DNA of 64,000 nucleotides from Cyanophora paradoxa (taxonomy: Eukaryota; Glaucocystophyceae; Cyanophorales; Cyanophoraceae): positions 155,668 to 219,667 of the forward strand of contig QPMI01000150.1 of NCBI GenBank assembly GCA_004431415.1, written 5' to 3'. Below are positions 1 through 12,086 of this stretch, piece by piece. The notes under the pieces are model-generated. The model saw only the letters and a list, made by a program, of their open reading frames with translations. It was not told the DNA's origin and did no database searches. Every line of letters begins with the position of its first letter. Positions within the stretch are counted from its first letter, which is position 1. A program made the position numbers and the translations under genes.

Positions 1-32
1 TTTGGAGAATGCTAATCACGATGTCGGGCGCG

Positions 33-2624
33 CTACGGGCTCCAGAGGCCGAGCCCCAGGCCCGGCGTCGGCGCCGCGCCCTCCAGATCGAGGCCCCCGG
101 GCTCCGGGTCCGGCGGCGCGCCGGCCCCTTGCGGGGGCCCGAGGGCGGGGTCGAGGGGGAGGAGCTCGGGCAGGCCCAGCCCGAAGAGGGAGAAGGGCGG
201 CGAGAGGAGCTCGCCCGGCAGCGCTAGCGGCGGCACCGCCCCGTCCGCTTCGGAGCGGGCCCCGGCAGACGGCGCCGGGGCGAAGAACTCGAAGGTGGGC
301 GCGTGGAGGCCCCCGAAGTCCAGGGGCGGCGCGGCGTCCGGGTCCGGGTCCGGAGGCGTCGCCACCGGCGCCGGCGACGGCGCCTGCGAGAGCGCCGGCG
401 GCGTCCGCTGCTCCTGCAGGAAGTGCGCCAGCTGCGGGGGGTACAGTGAGCGGCGCCGGGGCAGCGAGGGTGGGGGGTACGCGCCTCCCTCGCGACGGCC
501 TGGCGGATGAGGTCCCGTAGCAGATCGGGGGGTACCCCCGCCCCCGCCGGCGCGGGGGCGGAGGCCGCAGCAGGCGCGCCCGACGGCGGCGCGTGCGGCG
601 CCCGATCGGGCTCCGAGTCCGCGGCGCGCTTCCGTTGTGCTGGCCCCGGCGCCTGCACCGGTGTTCCGGAGCGAAGGACGGGAGGAGAGGGCAAGGGCGA
701 GGCGGCGGCGGGTGCGGGAACGGGGGTACGGAGGGCAGGGGACGGGCCGCCCGGGGTAGAGGGCACGGGGGCGAAAGGGTTACGGGCGGGTGCCGCGGGC
801 GGCGGCGGGGGCGGGGTCGGCCGGGCAGCGTAGGCGCTCTCCTTCTTGAGGCCCGCGGGAGGCACCGGCGCCGGCGCCGGAGCGGCTGGCGCGGAGAGGT
901 CGAGCCTGTAGCCGATGAAGCGGTCCTGCAGCATCGGCAGGTGCCTGCCGCCACCGCCGCGCGCGCGCACGGGCGGTAGTCAGCAGGCCGGCCGGACAGG
1001 CAGAAGGGCGCGAGAAAGGGAATGAAACAAGGAGCGCACGCATCGTTCCAGGCCACGCGTCCGGCCATCTGCGCGGGGCGGGGCGGGACGGTCAGAGGCG
1101 GAGGGGGCGCGGGACCCGCCCCGGCCCCGGCATGCGGGCGGGCCTGCTCGGGGCGGAAGATGCCGAGGGCGAGGGGGTTGCAGGCGTAGTGGAACCACGC
1201 GTCGTCCACCTCGACCTCCCCACCCAGCGCCTGCCGGGGGCGAGGGGCGTGAGACGGGGCGTGCAGCAGCAGCAGGGGCAGGGGAAGGCAGGGCGCCGCA
1301 CGATTGCCTGCTCGATGAGGACTGCGCGCGGGGGGCGCCGCAGCGCCGCGGGGCGCGCCGGCGTCAGTCTTTGGGGAAGGAGAGGAGGGGGGGGGGGGGG
1401 GGGGGGGGGGAATGGGCGCGCACGCCGGAGGCGCCGGCGTCTGTCGAGGACCTGGGCGCAGCGCTCGCGTGAGCCCGGCGGGCACAGGGGAGCGGGGGGG
1501 GGGAAGCGCTGCGCCTTCTCGAAGCGGTCGGCGTTGGCGGAGAGGAAGCGGCGGAACTCCTGCGGGCGGCGCTGGGCCCGGGGGCGGCGCGGGCGGGAGG
1601 GCCGGGCCCCGCGCACCTTGCGGTCCTCCGGCAAGACGTGGCCCGGCGCCCCCGCCGGCGGCTGCAGCCGGAGGCTCTGAGAGGCGCGCCCCCGGGGGCG
1701 GGGGGGGGGGCAATGAGTGGGGGTACCGTCTCGAACATGTGGTAGATCTCCCGTTCGACCGGATCTTCGGGCTCGGCTGCCGGTGGCGCCCTTCGATCTC
1801 GAGGCGGGCGCGGAGGGGGCGTGCGCACGCTTGCCCGCCTCGCTCACGCGCAGCCAGGTCAGCAACACAGACCTGGCGAGGGCGTCAGCGCGGGGGACAG
1901 GACCTGCGAAAAGCCAAGGGACTGGGGCGCGCAATAAGATCTCCTGCGCGCCGGGCACGCGTGAGCGCGGCGCCGCGCGCCGGTCGGGCGGGCGCGGGCG
2001 GGGGGCGGGGCGGCGCGCCGAGTGCGCGATGGGGGGTATGATGTGCTTGAGCTCCCTTATGAGGTGCGTGGCCGTCGCCGTCGCGCTGCGGCGCGCTGCA
2101 CCGCTGTTCAGAGCCGCGGGGCGGGGGCGCGGGGGAGGAGGGGCAGGCGCGCGCGCCTTCCAGAACCCGCTGGATGCTTGGCAGGAGGGCGTTCGGGAGG
2201 CTCTTGTTCAGGTGATCGATGGCCGTCCGCTGCGCACGCGCGGCGCCGACGAGCTCAGCCGGAGCCGCGACGGGCGGGGCGGGGCGGGGCGCTCGCCATG
2301 CTCGCGCGGAAGTCGTCCATTGCGTGGTTCACGTTCAAGTGGGTCCCCGCCAGCTTCTGCCGCATCTGCTCCAGCTCCTGCAGGAACCACCCGCCGTCAA
2401 AGGCTCCGCGGCCGGCTGCGAGTTGGGCGCCGGCGCCGGCGCACCTCTTTCAGCTGCGCATTCTCCACCGCCAGCGCGCGCTCGTTCGCCTTCTTTCGCT
2501 CTCTGAAGCGCCTGCTCGCCTCCTTGCTCTTCTCTTTCTTGCCGTCCACGTTCACGCGCCCGGGCGTGTCGTCGCCGCTGGTCATGGCGGCGGGCGTGGG
2601 CGAGCGAGCTGTGTGCGCCTGCAT
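33..2624 (-). CDS. bZIP transcription factor, multi-exon
   Basis: Spliced gene read on the minus strand. The first exon (2624 to about 2450) carries a bZIP basic region, KEKSKEASRRFRERKK, followed by the start of a leucine-zipper-like heptad (ERALAVENAQLKE); the next exon (about 2400-2290) continues a helical segment with LEQMRQKL. bZIP proteins bind DNA as dimers in the nucleus. Later exons are recognisable by codon bias: 'EVEVDDAWFHYACNPLALG' near 1220-1150, a Pro/Ala-rich exon at about 940-520, and a last exon near 430-33 ending in LWSP and a TAG stop. Introns are short and several start GTACCCC (plus-strand ggggtac at about 476, 530 and 1724). The ATG at 2624 is the first in frame; one at 2585 is also possible. 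Exon ends are inferred by eye. The bZIP call is firm; targets are unknown. Confidence 0.72.
1387..1410. repeat. poly-G homopolymer, 24 nt
   Basis: An uninterrupted run of 24 G on the plus strand inside the bZIP gene, probably intronic. On the coding strand it is a C-run. Such a run can form a G-quadruplex and is also a likely place for length errors. Confidence 0.85.
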
Positions 2625-3239
2625 CGCCGCCGAGGCTCGATGAGGTGTAGATGCCGTTTGCACAGGGCTGCTGAACTCCCCTCTCGTCGGTGCGATCGCC
2701 TGCCGCTGCGCATGCCGTACGTCATGGTGCGTCAGAGCCGCCGAGCGACGGGCCGCAGCCAGTGCTAGCTAGCGATCGATCGAGCAGGCTCACCACCACA
2801 CACGGCGGCTGCGGTACCGTGCCGATCCCGCGGCTACTCCGGCCTGTCCGACGCGCTCGGCCGCATCGCTCCGGCGAGTTGGCGCTCGATTCGCTCGTTG
2901 GCGCGAAGCCGGTGCTGCCTGCCGATGCTCCTGGCGCTGTCAAGGGCCACGCTGCTCGAAACTCCCCCGTCGGGTGCCGAACCAGCGTCCCGCGAAGACC
3001 CGGTTCGACGTCGACGAAAATGCCGCCAGGCCCGACGCAGGCGACCCCTGACCCTGGCGGAGGTGCGTAGTGGCCCTGTATAGCTCGCGTGAGGCATAGG
3101 ACGCTCCACGCGCGCGATATCTTGAAAAGCAGCTGCCCGCCGGATCCGCGGCCTCAGGGGCCCGAACATGGCTCCTTAAGCGCGTATCTAGCAACGACAA
3201 GGCAATCCACTTCTAGAATCTCAAGCTAAGCGCCCGCGC
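2625..3239. other. intergenic region between divergent genes
   Basis: About 600 bases between the bZIP start (-) and the first supported exon of the long plus-strand gene. No convincing coding exon was seen. It probably holds both promoters and the undetected first exon of the plus-strand gene, because an acceptor-like 'gcgcgcag' at about 3236-3243 precedes its first coding stretch. It contains the palindrome-rich 'gctagctagcgatcgatcg' at 2765-2783. Confidence 0.4.
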
Positions 3240-6200
3240 GCAGGCCGCGATAGTGTCCAGCACGGCTGGGGCGTCAACGACGCCATCCTGGACGCCATCG
3301 ATGCTGCGGCGAGGGATACGGGTCAAGCAACGGCGTGGGCCCGCGCCCCGAAGCCGCCCCGGCGCGTCCTCCCGCAGTTCCAGCGGCAGCGCAGCGGGCG
3401 GGGCGAGCGCGCGGCTCAGCAGCCCGTCCCGCCCCTGCCGCTCGGGCAGCTGGAGGAGTCGCTGCCTCCCGTCGTCGGAGCGGCCGCTGCGGGTCAGCAG
3501 CGCGAGCGGAACCCGTCGCCGCCGGCCGCCGGCTCGGGCCGCGCGGCGACGTCCGCCTCGCCGCGGCCGCTGGGGCGCCGCGGCTCCGGCGTCCCGTCGA
3601 CGGTGCCGGAGCTGGAGGAGCCTGGCCCCGCTGCCACCGCCGCCCCACCGCCGGCAGCCGCCCGCCCGCCGGCCGCCTCGGGCAGCCACTCCCCCCGCAC
3701 CCGCCCCGCACCCGCCCCGCGTCGCCACCGCCCCGGGCCCCCCGGGTACGGCTCCTACCGCGAGTTCACCCCCGGCTACGGCTCCCGCCTGCACAGCCGG
3801 GGCGCCGACTCCGCGCCGCAGTCGGCCCGGGCCTGGACGGCCGGCGCCCCGCCGGCCGCCGCCTCGCGCGCCGTGGACCCGCCCGCGCTCTGGGGCTTCG
3901 AGGCGGCCCCCGCGCGCCCCGCGGCCTCCTCGGCGCGCTACGAGCGGGTCGTGTACGTGACGGTGCCCTCGGCGGCGGCGGTGCCCCCCGGGACGGCCCC
4001 CTCCGACGTCGTCGAGCTGGGCGCCCCGCCCCGCGAGGCCGCCGGGAGCGACGCCATCTTCATGTCCACCCTCCTCGGCCCCGCCAACCCCTCCCAACTC
4101 CCCCACGCCGCCCCCGCCCCCGACGTCGGGCCCTCCCGCGTACCCCCCCAGTTCCACGTCTACGAGGCCAGCCCCCTCCCCATCACCGGCCGCGGCATGC
4201 GCGAGGTCCAGTACCCCCTCCCGCTCCTTCTCCCCCCACCCACGCTTTCGGCGCAGTCGAAGAGCTTCGGGGACTCGCGCGTCTACGAGCGGCTCGTCTT
4301 CCCCACCGCCCGCCCCACCGGCCGCGAGGAGGTCCGCCTCGTTCTCGTACCCCCACAAACCCGAACCGTCCGGACTCGAACCCGCGCAGGTCCTGCACCT
4401 CGCGAACGCGCTGCAGCGCATGCTGCTGGCCGTCGCCGCCTCCAGCCCCCGCCGCCGGCGCGCCCTCCCCGGCCGCCCGCCGGCTCCCGTACCCCCTCTC
4501 ACGCCCCTTCCGCAGCCCGCCCGACGCGGAGGGCGACGAGGAGCCCGTGTGGTGCGCCCGGCCCCGCTGCCCTCCAACCCCCCCCCCCCCCCAACCCCCC
4601 CCCCCCCCACCCCCCACCCCCTTTCCTCGCTTACCCTCTCCCCCTCTCTGCCAGGGCGCGGTACCCCGACCCGGAGGAGCTCTTCGGGCCCGAGCTGCGC
4701 TGCTGGGACGTCGCCTTCCACGAGCTCGTCCGCCAGGCCCGTACCCCCCTCCCGCCCGTGACGCGTACCCCCCTTTCCTTCCCTTACCCCCTCTCAGGTC
4801 CGGTGCCACTGCTGGGAGCGCGGGGAGCTGCTCGAGCGCATCCGTTCGAGGCAGTCGCCCACCCCCGCGCGCCTGGAAACCGCGTACCCCCTCACCAATT
4901 TCCGGGCAGGCACGGGGCGATCTTCCGAGAGGCGTTCGAGGCGGCGCGGGCGGCCCGCCGGGAGCTCGAGGCGGAGGAGGCCGCCCTTCAGGTCCGCGTA
5001 CCCCGGCTGCTTCGCTTCCGTACCCCGGCGACCGGGGCGCCGGGGCGGCGTGCAGGCGGCGACGGGGCGGCTGGCGGCCGCCTCGGCGCTGAACGCGGGC
5101 GCGGTGAGCGGCCGGGGCCCCGGCTCGACTCTCCGCAGGTCCTTCCTTCGCCCCTCCCCGCCCTGCCTTCCAGCGAGTGTGAACCGCGTACCCCAGGGCG
5201 CTCGCGGAAATGGAGGAGTCCAACGCGCGCGCCTCCTCGGAGCTCGATTCCATCCGACAGGCGCGTACCCCCTCGCCCCTTGTTCGACGTACCCCCCGAG
5301 CCCTTTCCTCCCCATCAGGAGCGGAGCACCCTCGCCGCCCGCCTCGCCCGCGCCGAGCAGGAAAACATGTGATTCCCTCCTACCCCCGGGGGCCTCTCCC
5401 TCCCCTTCAATCCCGTACCCCCTAATCCCGTACCCCCTCCCCAGGGCGATGGCGCGGAACCTGAGCCTCGCCCGCCGCAAGCGCATCCCCGAGGACCAGG
5501 TCCGACCCGGTACCCCCCGCCGGCCTCCCCACTCCTGAACGCCGTACCCCCCGCAGCTCCGGGCGGAGCTGGAGGAGGCGATCCGCCAGCGGCTGCTCCT
5601 CGAGGCCACCGGCTCCGCCCGCTGGGACCCCGAGGCATATCCACACCCCCCCCCCCCCCCCTCTTAGCGTAACCTGCCTGCACCCCCCTCTGAGCACTCG
5701 CCCCGCCAGGTGGTGGGGAGGAAGGCGGAGGAGGAATCGCTCTTCCGCCTCTACAAGGACGCCTACGACAAGATGGAGGTGCCGACCCCCCTCCATCTCT
5801 TCATCCGGTACCCCCGCGATCCTCCCCCCCCCCCCGCAGGAGATGCGGAAGGCGCAGGGGGCGCTGCTGGAGGACGAGGACTCGCGCCGCGAGGCCGCCA
5901 TCCGCTTCCTCCTCGCGCGCCCCCTCTACCCCCCCATCTCACTTTCTCTTTCTGAGTACCCCCCCCCGCAGACGTGGCAGAACGCGCGGCAGTTCCGGCC
6001 GCAGCTCTCCGCGTACTGGGCCGTGCGCATCGGCCTGTTCCACGCACCCTGCGCCCCCCTGAGCGGGGGTACAGCTCTTCTTCTGGACGGGCCTCTGCCG
6101 CCGCCGCGCCATCCTCGTGTCCCTCCTCTTCGTTCGCTCCTCCTGTACCCCCTCTCCTCCTCCGGCGCTCCTCAGTCCCCCGCAGGAGCAGCGGGAGGCG

Positions 6201-9200
6201 CGGAGGCCGCAGCCCCACGTCCGCTTCGTGGTCCGCGGATCGAATCCGAGCAGGTTTTGTTTCGTCCGCGGCCGACTGGATCTCCGCAGATGACGCAGAC
6301 GGACGCGCCGTACCCCCCTCCCTCAGAGGCCCTGCCGGCGGCCCCGACACCGGCGACGTGCCTACCCCCCGCGCCCCTCCACGCGCCCCAGCGCCCCTGA
6401 GAGGGGTACCCGCGCGCAGGCCGCTGCCGGAGGGCGAGCGGGTCTCGCAGCTCGTCCAGACGGACCCCGTCCTCATCAAGAGTGCGCCTCCCGCCGTCTT
6501 GGGGGCCGTCTCTTTGCCTCCGCGCGTCCGTTTTCTGAGCCGCGCCCGCCCGCAGCGCACGTGACGCGGGAGGCGCGGGGGGTACAGTGCCACCTGAACC
6601 CCGACGGCACCGAGGTCCTCCCCGTGAGCATCGTACCCCCCTATCTTCGCGCGCCTTGCCAGCCCAAACGCTCCGCCCAGGGTCAGCCGTCCGCGGAAGA
6701 GGCGGCGGCGGCGGCGGCAGCGACGGCCGCAGCTGCAGCGGCGGCGGAGGCGGAGGCGGAGGCGCAGCAGCCGCCGAAGGCGCCGACGCCCCCGCCGGAG
6801 CCCGAGGAAGCAGAGGAGGCGGCCCCGAAGAAGGGCCTCATCAAGAAGGCGCGCCCCAAAGTATCCGCAGCTGTGCTCTCTCTTCTTAAGGCTTCTCCCT
6901 CCTCCCAGATGGCGAACCGCAAGGTGGCGGCGCCGCCCCCGAAGCCCAAGCCGCAGCCGGCCCCGGCGGCCCCCGCCCCGCCCCCCCAGGTCCGGATCCG
7001 CCCCCGCCTTGCATCCCCGTTCCGCCGGGCCTAAGCGCGCCGGGGCCAGGCGGCCGGGGCGACCCCCGACATGCCCCTGAAGCCGTCCGAGCGCATCAAC
7101 TACAACCACGCCATGGTACCTGTGTACCCCTTGCTCCGCCGTTCCTTCCCCCTCCCCTGACTCGACCCCCTGCGCCCCAGGCGGAGCTGGAGAGGCTGCG
7201 GGGGGAAAACGCGGGGCTGAGGGAGGCGGCCGCCGCCGCCGCCCGCCGCGCCCTAGACGCAGCCCTCGGCGAGGCGCGGCCCTGCGCCCCGCGTGCCCCC
7301 TCTTATACTATTCTAAGGCGGAGGGCGCAGGTGGCGGCGGCGGCGCGGGCGGCGCTGGGGCTCGAGGGCTCCGAGGCCCGAAGCCCTCCTCCTCCCTCCT
7401 GCCCGCCGCGTCCCTCACGCCGGCGCAGGGCGGGGAGGGCCGGGGCGACGAGGACAGCCCCGCGGCGCGCCTCCGCAAGGGCACCGGGACCGTGCGCGCG
7501 CGTCGCGGGCGCCGCGCGGGCTTGGATCGGGCCCCGACGCGCGGCAGGGCGGCGGGGCGCGGCGGAGGGCGAGCGGGGACGCTTCAGGGAGCGCGGATCC
7601 GAGCCCGGGGCCGGGGTCCGGCCCGCCCAGCCCGGGGCCGCCCCTGCCCCGCGAGAAGGCAGCGCCCCGTACCCCCGCCCCCTGCCCCCGCGCCGCCTCG
7701 ACCCGCCCCCGCAGTCGCCGGCGCGGTCCCCGCGGGACGGGAAGCAGAAGGAGGAGAAGGCGGGGGCCGGTGGGAGCGCCTCGCCGGGGCGGAGGAGCCC
7801 GCGGGTGGAGGACGAGGAGGGGGAGGGGGAGGAGGACGGGGAGGTTCCCGAGCAACCCGAGCCGGCGGACTGGTGCGTCGGCTTTCTTCGCCCCGGCTCG
7901 AGGGCCGAGGGCCCGGGACGGTTCATGAATGCACGGCAGGTACGGGGCGCTGGAGGAGTCGCTGGGGGCCATCGCGGGGGGGCTGAGGCCGCCGCCCCGC
8001 CGCGGCCGCCGCCGCCCGCGCCGTCGCCCAGGCAGGCGCCCCGCCCAGGCGCCCCCCTCCGCCCCCTCACTCCTCGCAGACGGGCGCGGCGATCGCGGAG
8101 CTCGGGCGCCGCATGCGGGCGATGCAGGCGCGCCCCGCCGGCCCACGCTGCGCCCGCCCCCGCCCGCCTCTGACGGGCGGCGCAGGCGGGGGCGCGGGAG
8201 CTCATCGAGGAGAACGAGGAGCTGCGGAAGGCGCGCCCCGCCCGGCGGGGCGCCCCCCGCCCCGCCCCGCCCCGCGCCGAGCCTCCTTTCCTCGCAGGCG
8301 GTGGAGGCGATGCAGGCGGAGCTGAAGGACAAGCCCCGCATGCGCAAGCTCGCCGAGGTCCCGCCGGCCCCCGCGGGCCAGCCCCCCCGCCTGACGCCCC
8401 CGCAGATGGCGATGCGCCAGCGCAGGCCCCTCTCCATCGACAACTTCGCCAGCCTCGGTACCCCACGCGCCCTTCTCCTGGAGCGGGGGGCGTGACGCGT
8501 ACCCCCCGCAGCCTCCGGGGACCCCTACCGCGACCCGTCGTCGGACTTCAAGCGCAACGCGGGCGGCAAGGCGTGCCCGGCCGGCCGTACCCGGGGCCGC
8601 CTTCTTCCCCCCCCCCCCTCTCACCTTTGGGCGCAGGCGTGGAAGCCGGGGGGCGGGGCGGTGGCGTGGAAGAAGGACAAGAAGGGGGCGCCCGCGGAGG
8701 GGGAGGAGGAGAGCGAGGAGGAGGAGGAGGAGGAGGCGGCGCCGGGGCGCCCCGCGGGGGGCGAGGACGCGTCCGCTGCGGCGAAGACGAGGTGGGCCCG
8801 CGCCGCCCGCCCCAAGACCGCCGGCGGCGGGCCCAAGTGGCCCGGCGCCGCCTCCGTGCGCCCCGCCCCGCCCCCCCCCCCGCCAACGGACGAGAAGAAT
8901 CGACGTACCCCCCTCCAGGTTCTGGGCCCGGCGCCCGTGTGGTATCTCGAAGGCATCGACCCCAACGTCGACCCCCCCGCCAACGGCGCGCCCCCCGCGG
9001 CCCCCGTACCCCTCCACTCACCTTACTCGACGCGCGCGAGGCACAGAGCTCGGACTGCGGTTCCGGCAGGGCAACAGCTGGCGCGCCGGGGGCCCGCCCG
9101 TCCCGCGCTGTACCCCGCCTGACCGCCCACCAGGCTCGCCATGGTCTCCGGGTACCCCCAGGACGAGGAGCGCAAGCCGCTGCCCCCCTCTGCTCTCCTC

Positions 9201-11174
9201 CGCGTCGTCCGGTATCCCCCCCGCCCTCAGCTTTCCCGTACCCCCCACCTCACCTGAGGTCCGCCGTCAGGGACTTCCTCCGCTCCCGTGACCTCGCCGA
9301 CGCGGCCACGGCGGCCCGGTACCCCCTCCCAGCCCCCGCGTCCCTCCCGCGCCCCACGCCGGGCCCAACCGAGCCGGGGCGTAGGGACCCGTTCCACCCA
9401 TTGCTGTACCTCCCCCTGCGGGAGGGCCGCCCCGACTGGTCCCTCAACCCCGTACCCCGCGTCCGCGACCTCCTCGCCCTCTTCTACATGGTGCCGTACC
9501 CCCGCGAGATCTCTCCCCCCCGTTCTTTCCTCATCGTACCCCGCAGGACAAGTACGGCTCAAGGCACCTCTGCGCCGTGCACGGGTACCGCCTCGTCGCC
9601 AGCATGGCGCGCGCCCCGTCCTCGAAAGAACCTTTAATTCCCCTCGGCTAAAGTGGCCCCGCAGGGGCTCGAGCGCGCGGCCTCGCCGTGGGTCGAGGCC
9701 CTCGCGCGGGTCCTCGAGGGGGGTTACTCCTTCGACGTCTTCCGCTGCATGTACGCCGGTGCGGCCCGCCGCCCAGATTCCCTCCGGCCCTCCCCTCTGC
9801 CCTCCTCCCGTCCCCCGCCAACGAGGCGGCAGGGCTGGTTGCGATGGGCCGCGGGGCGGGTGCGGCCGGCGTGGGGACGGCGCTGGCCTCGGACGGGCAG
9901 TTCGCCAGGCCCTGGCTCGACCCGTGCGCCCCGTCAGAAGCGATCGCTCGTTTGGGAAGGCTCTGAGTGCCGGGCAGGGAGCTGGCGAGGGCGGTGGCGG
10001 GGGCGGCGCTGCAGGGGCACGCCCCCGGCATCGTTGACTGGGCCCTCGCCCGCGCCGTACCCCCCCCCCCCCCCCGCCTCCTCGCCCGCCTCGCGAGCCG
10101 TACCCCCCCCCCCCCCAGGCCGACCTCTACCGGGAGGCCTGCGAGGCCGCCGAGCGCCCCGCCGACCCCGCCTCCCCGGTACCCCCCTCTGGCCCCCTCC
10201 TTTCTCGTTCCCTGAGGCCGGCGCAGCCGCGGTCGGCGCTGAGCCTGCCGGCGCCGCCCTTGGCCGCCTCCCTCGCCCCGCGGAGCTTCGCCGGGATGAC
10301 CTCGAACTCGCCCCGGCCCCCGGTGCGCCCCCGCCCCCCGTTCCCCGCCCGCCCGTCCCGCCCGCCCCGTCCCTTACAGCCCCGCGCCGCGCGCAGGCCG
10401 ACGCGGCCGGGAACCCCGTCGCCGCCCCGCTCCTCCTCCTCGCCATCTGCGAGGCCTACGTGCGCCCCTCGCGCGCCTCGAGACCCCCTACCCCTTCTCA
10501 CGGGCCCCGTACCCCAGGCCGCGGTCGAGCACGCGTTTGTCCGGTGGGTCGTCCACATCTTCGACGAGGTACCCCGCAACTTTACCCCTGACGCGCAATC
10601 CCGCACCCCGCCCGGCCCCAACGCGTGCCCGGCAGGCCTGCGGGGGCCGCCCGACGGTCTCCCGCAACGCGCTTGAGCGGCTCTTCCGCGGCAGCCTCAG
10701 CCGCTCGCGTGCGCCCCCCCGCGCTCCCGCGCCCCTGCCCCCGCGCCTCGCGCCGACGCGGCGGCAGCGGTGGCGGAGGCGGAGGGCGGCTGGACGCCCC
10801 TCGTCGCCGAGCTCTGGGCTGCCGCCGCCGCCGACGGCACCGTCCGCGCTTCCCCTCCTCGCCCCGCCCCGCCCCGCCCCGCGCCGAAGCCGCCGCGCAG
10901 GCGCCGGCGGCGGAGTCGCTGGGGCTGGCGGCCTTTGGGCGGGCGGCGGCGCGCTCGCCGCTCATGCGCGCCGTCTTCCGCGCCGCCTGCGCCGCCGTCG
11001 AGGCCGGCCCCGCCCTCCCCCGCCCGCCCCCGCCCGCCTTCCTCGCTGACGCCGCTCGCCGGCGCAGGCGGCGGAGGCGGCGGCGGCGGCGGCGTGCGTC
11101 TCGCCGCTGGACGCGTGGCGCGCCGTGCTGCGCGTCCGCGGCGGCGGCCGCGCCCCCGAGGCCGACCCGCCCTG
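3240..11174 (+). CDS. large GC-rich multi-exon coiled-coil gene, possibly axonemal
   Basis: A chain of at least 30 short plus-strand exons joined by introns of roughly 40-80 bp, many GTACCCC...GCAG (first clear one at 4211-4257). Early exons are Pro/Ala-rich (3240-4210). Exons at about 4660-4730 and 4797-4870 read FGPELRCWDVAFHELVRQ then VRCHCWERGELLERIRS, which resembles the FDELIRQ...CAERG..LL signature of the axonemal dynein light chain p28/AXDND1 family. Exons from about 4910 to 6030 are charged and coiled-coil-like (for example AEMEESNARASSEL, QLRAELEEAIRQRLL). Further exons run through 7071 (MPLKPSERINYNHAM), 7180, 8300, 9660 (GLERAASPWVEALARVLEGG) and end with SPLDAWRAVLRVRGGGR and a stop at about 11174. 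The 5' end is unresolved; the first in-frame ATG is at 3603. It could be two adjacent genes. Coding status is firm, the axonemal link is an inference. Confidence 0.5.
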
Positions 11175-11675
11175 AGGGCCCTCCCGGCCTACTAGCCTGT
11201 CGATATCCCACTCCCTCCCGGCCCTCATCCTCCCCTGCCTCCCCGAATCCGGTATTATCTCGCTCCTCTCCTGAAGATCGACTCTCGTGTTTCTCTTTTG
11301 TTTGCGTCGTGTCTTCCCAACGCGCTACCGCAATCTCCCGAATGCAGCTTGATCCATGAGCGCAAGAGCTATCTCTAGAGCTATCTCTAGCTCGAGCTCG
11401 CACTACCTTCCCGCAAGCGGCCCGGGTACCATGGTAGTTGAAATCCCCCCGGCCCGCACGGCGCCACTGCGGCACGCAAATACCGTGACCCATGTCCGAA
11501 AGACGGCGAGCTCCCTGAGTCCTTCTGCGCTAGCTGCGCTAATCCGGCTATAGCTAGCTATAGCCGCGCTTGCTATGTAAAGCTGGTGCGCAACACTAGC
11601 GGTTATAGATAGCTGCTTGGGCGCTAGCGCTGGAACCGATAGCTTAAGCTTCGGGCGTGAGAAGTCATCGCGATC

Positions 11676-11695
11676 GCCGGCTAGCGCTAGCCGGC
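11676..11695. repeat. 20-bp perfect palindrome
   Basis: GCCGGCTAGCGCTAGCCGGC equals its own reverse complement with no spacer. It lies about 390 bases upstream of the AT-hook gene. Function unknown; it could be a dimeric protein-binding site. Confidence 0.8.
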
Positions 11696-11736
11696 CCGGC
11701 GCCGCGATCAAATTCTGGAAGTCGAAAAAAAAGTCA

Positions 11737-11870
11737 TCATGATCAGTCATGATCACCTGATTTTTTTTGCAAAAGTGGACGTCGCATTGATACACCACGG
11801 CACATGTATCAACAGTCATGATCACCTGAGGCGATTGCGGCCACCTGACGCTTGGGCAGTCACCTGACGC
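11737..11870. repeat. repeated tcatgatcacctga / cacctgacg boxes
   Basis: AGTCATGATCACCTGA occurs at 11745-11760 and again at 11814-11829, preceded by a partial copy (tcatgatcag) from 11737. Two shorter CACCTGACG copies follow near 11842 and 11861. The core TCATGATCA is palindromic. Placed upstream of the AT-hook gene, these could be operator-like promoter elements, but this is inferred from position only. Confidence 0.55.
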
Positions 11871-12086
11871 GCGGGCAGCTGCAGGGGTTAGTCCCCCGCC
11901 CGCGAAGGAAGTTCAACTGTTAACTTAGTAAAGCACTTCGGCAAAACACACTCGATCAGAGCCTTCGAGCGCAGCGCTAGCATTGCGCACACAGCATTGC
12001 AGCAGCAGCATGATGGCCACAGGGAAGGGAAAGGCTGCTCCGGCAGGTGCACTCGCCTGCGCGCGCACCAGACGCGCGCCATGTGA

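Larger units (their letters stand above)
11175..12086. other. intergenic region rich in short palindromes
   Basis: No exon supported. GC content falls and the DNA fills with six-base palindromes (agagct, gctagc, gagctc, tagcta). Two structures inside it are listed separately: a 20-bp perfect palindrome at 11676 and repeated tcatgatcacctga boxes. Confidence 0.5.

Noticed and set aside
16-1713. Long minus-strand frame of 565 codons
   Set aside because: GC-driven open frame crossing apparent introns and homopolymers of the bZIP gene; only some stretches coincide with real exons.
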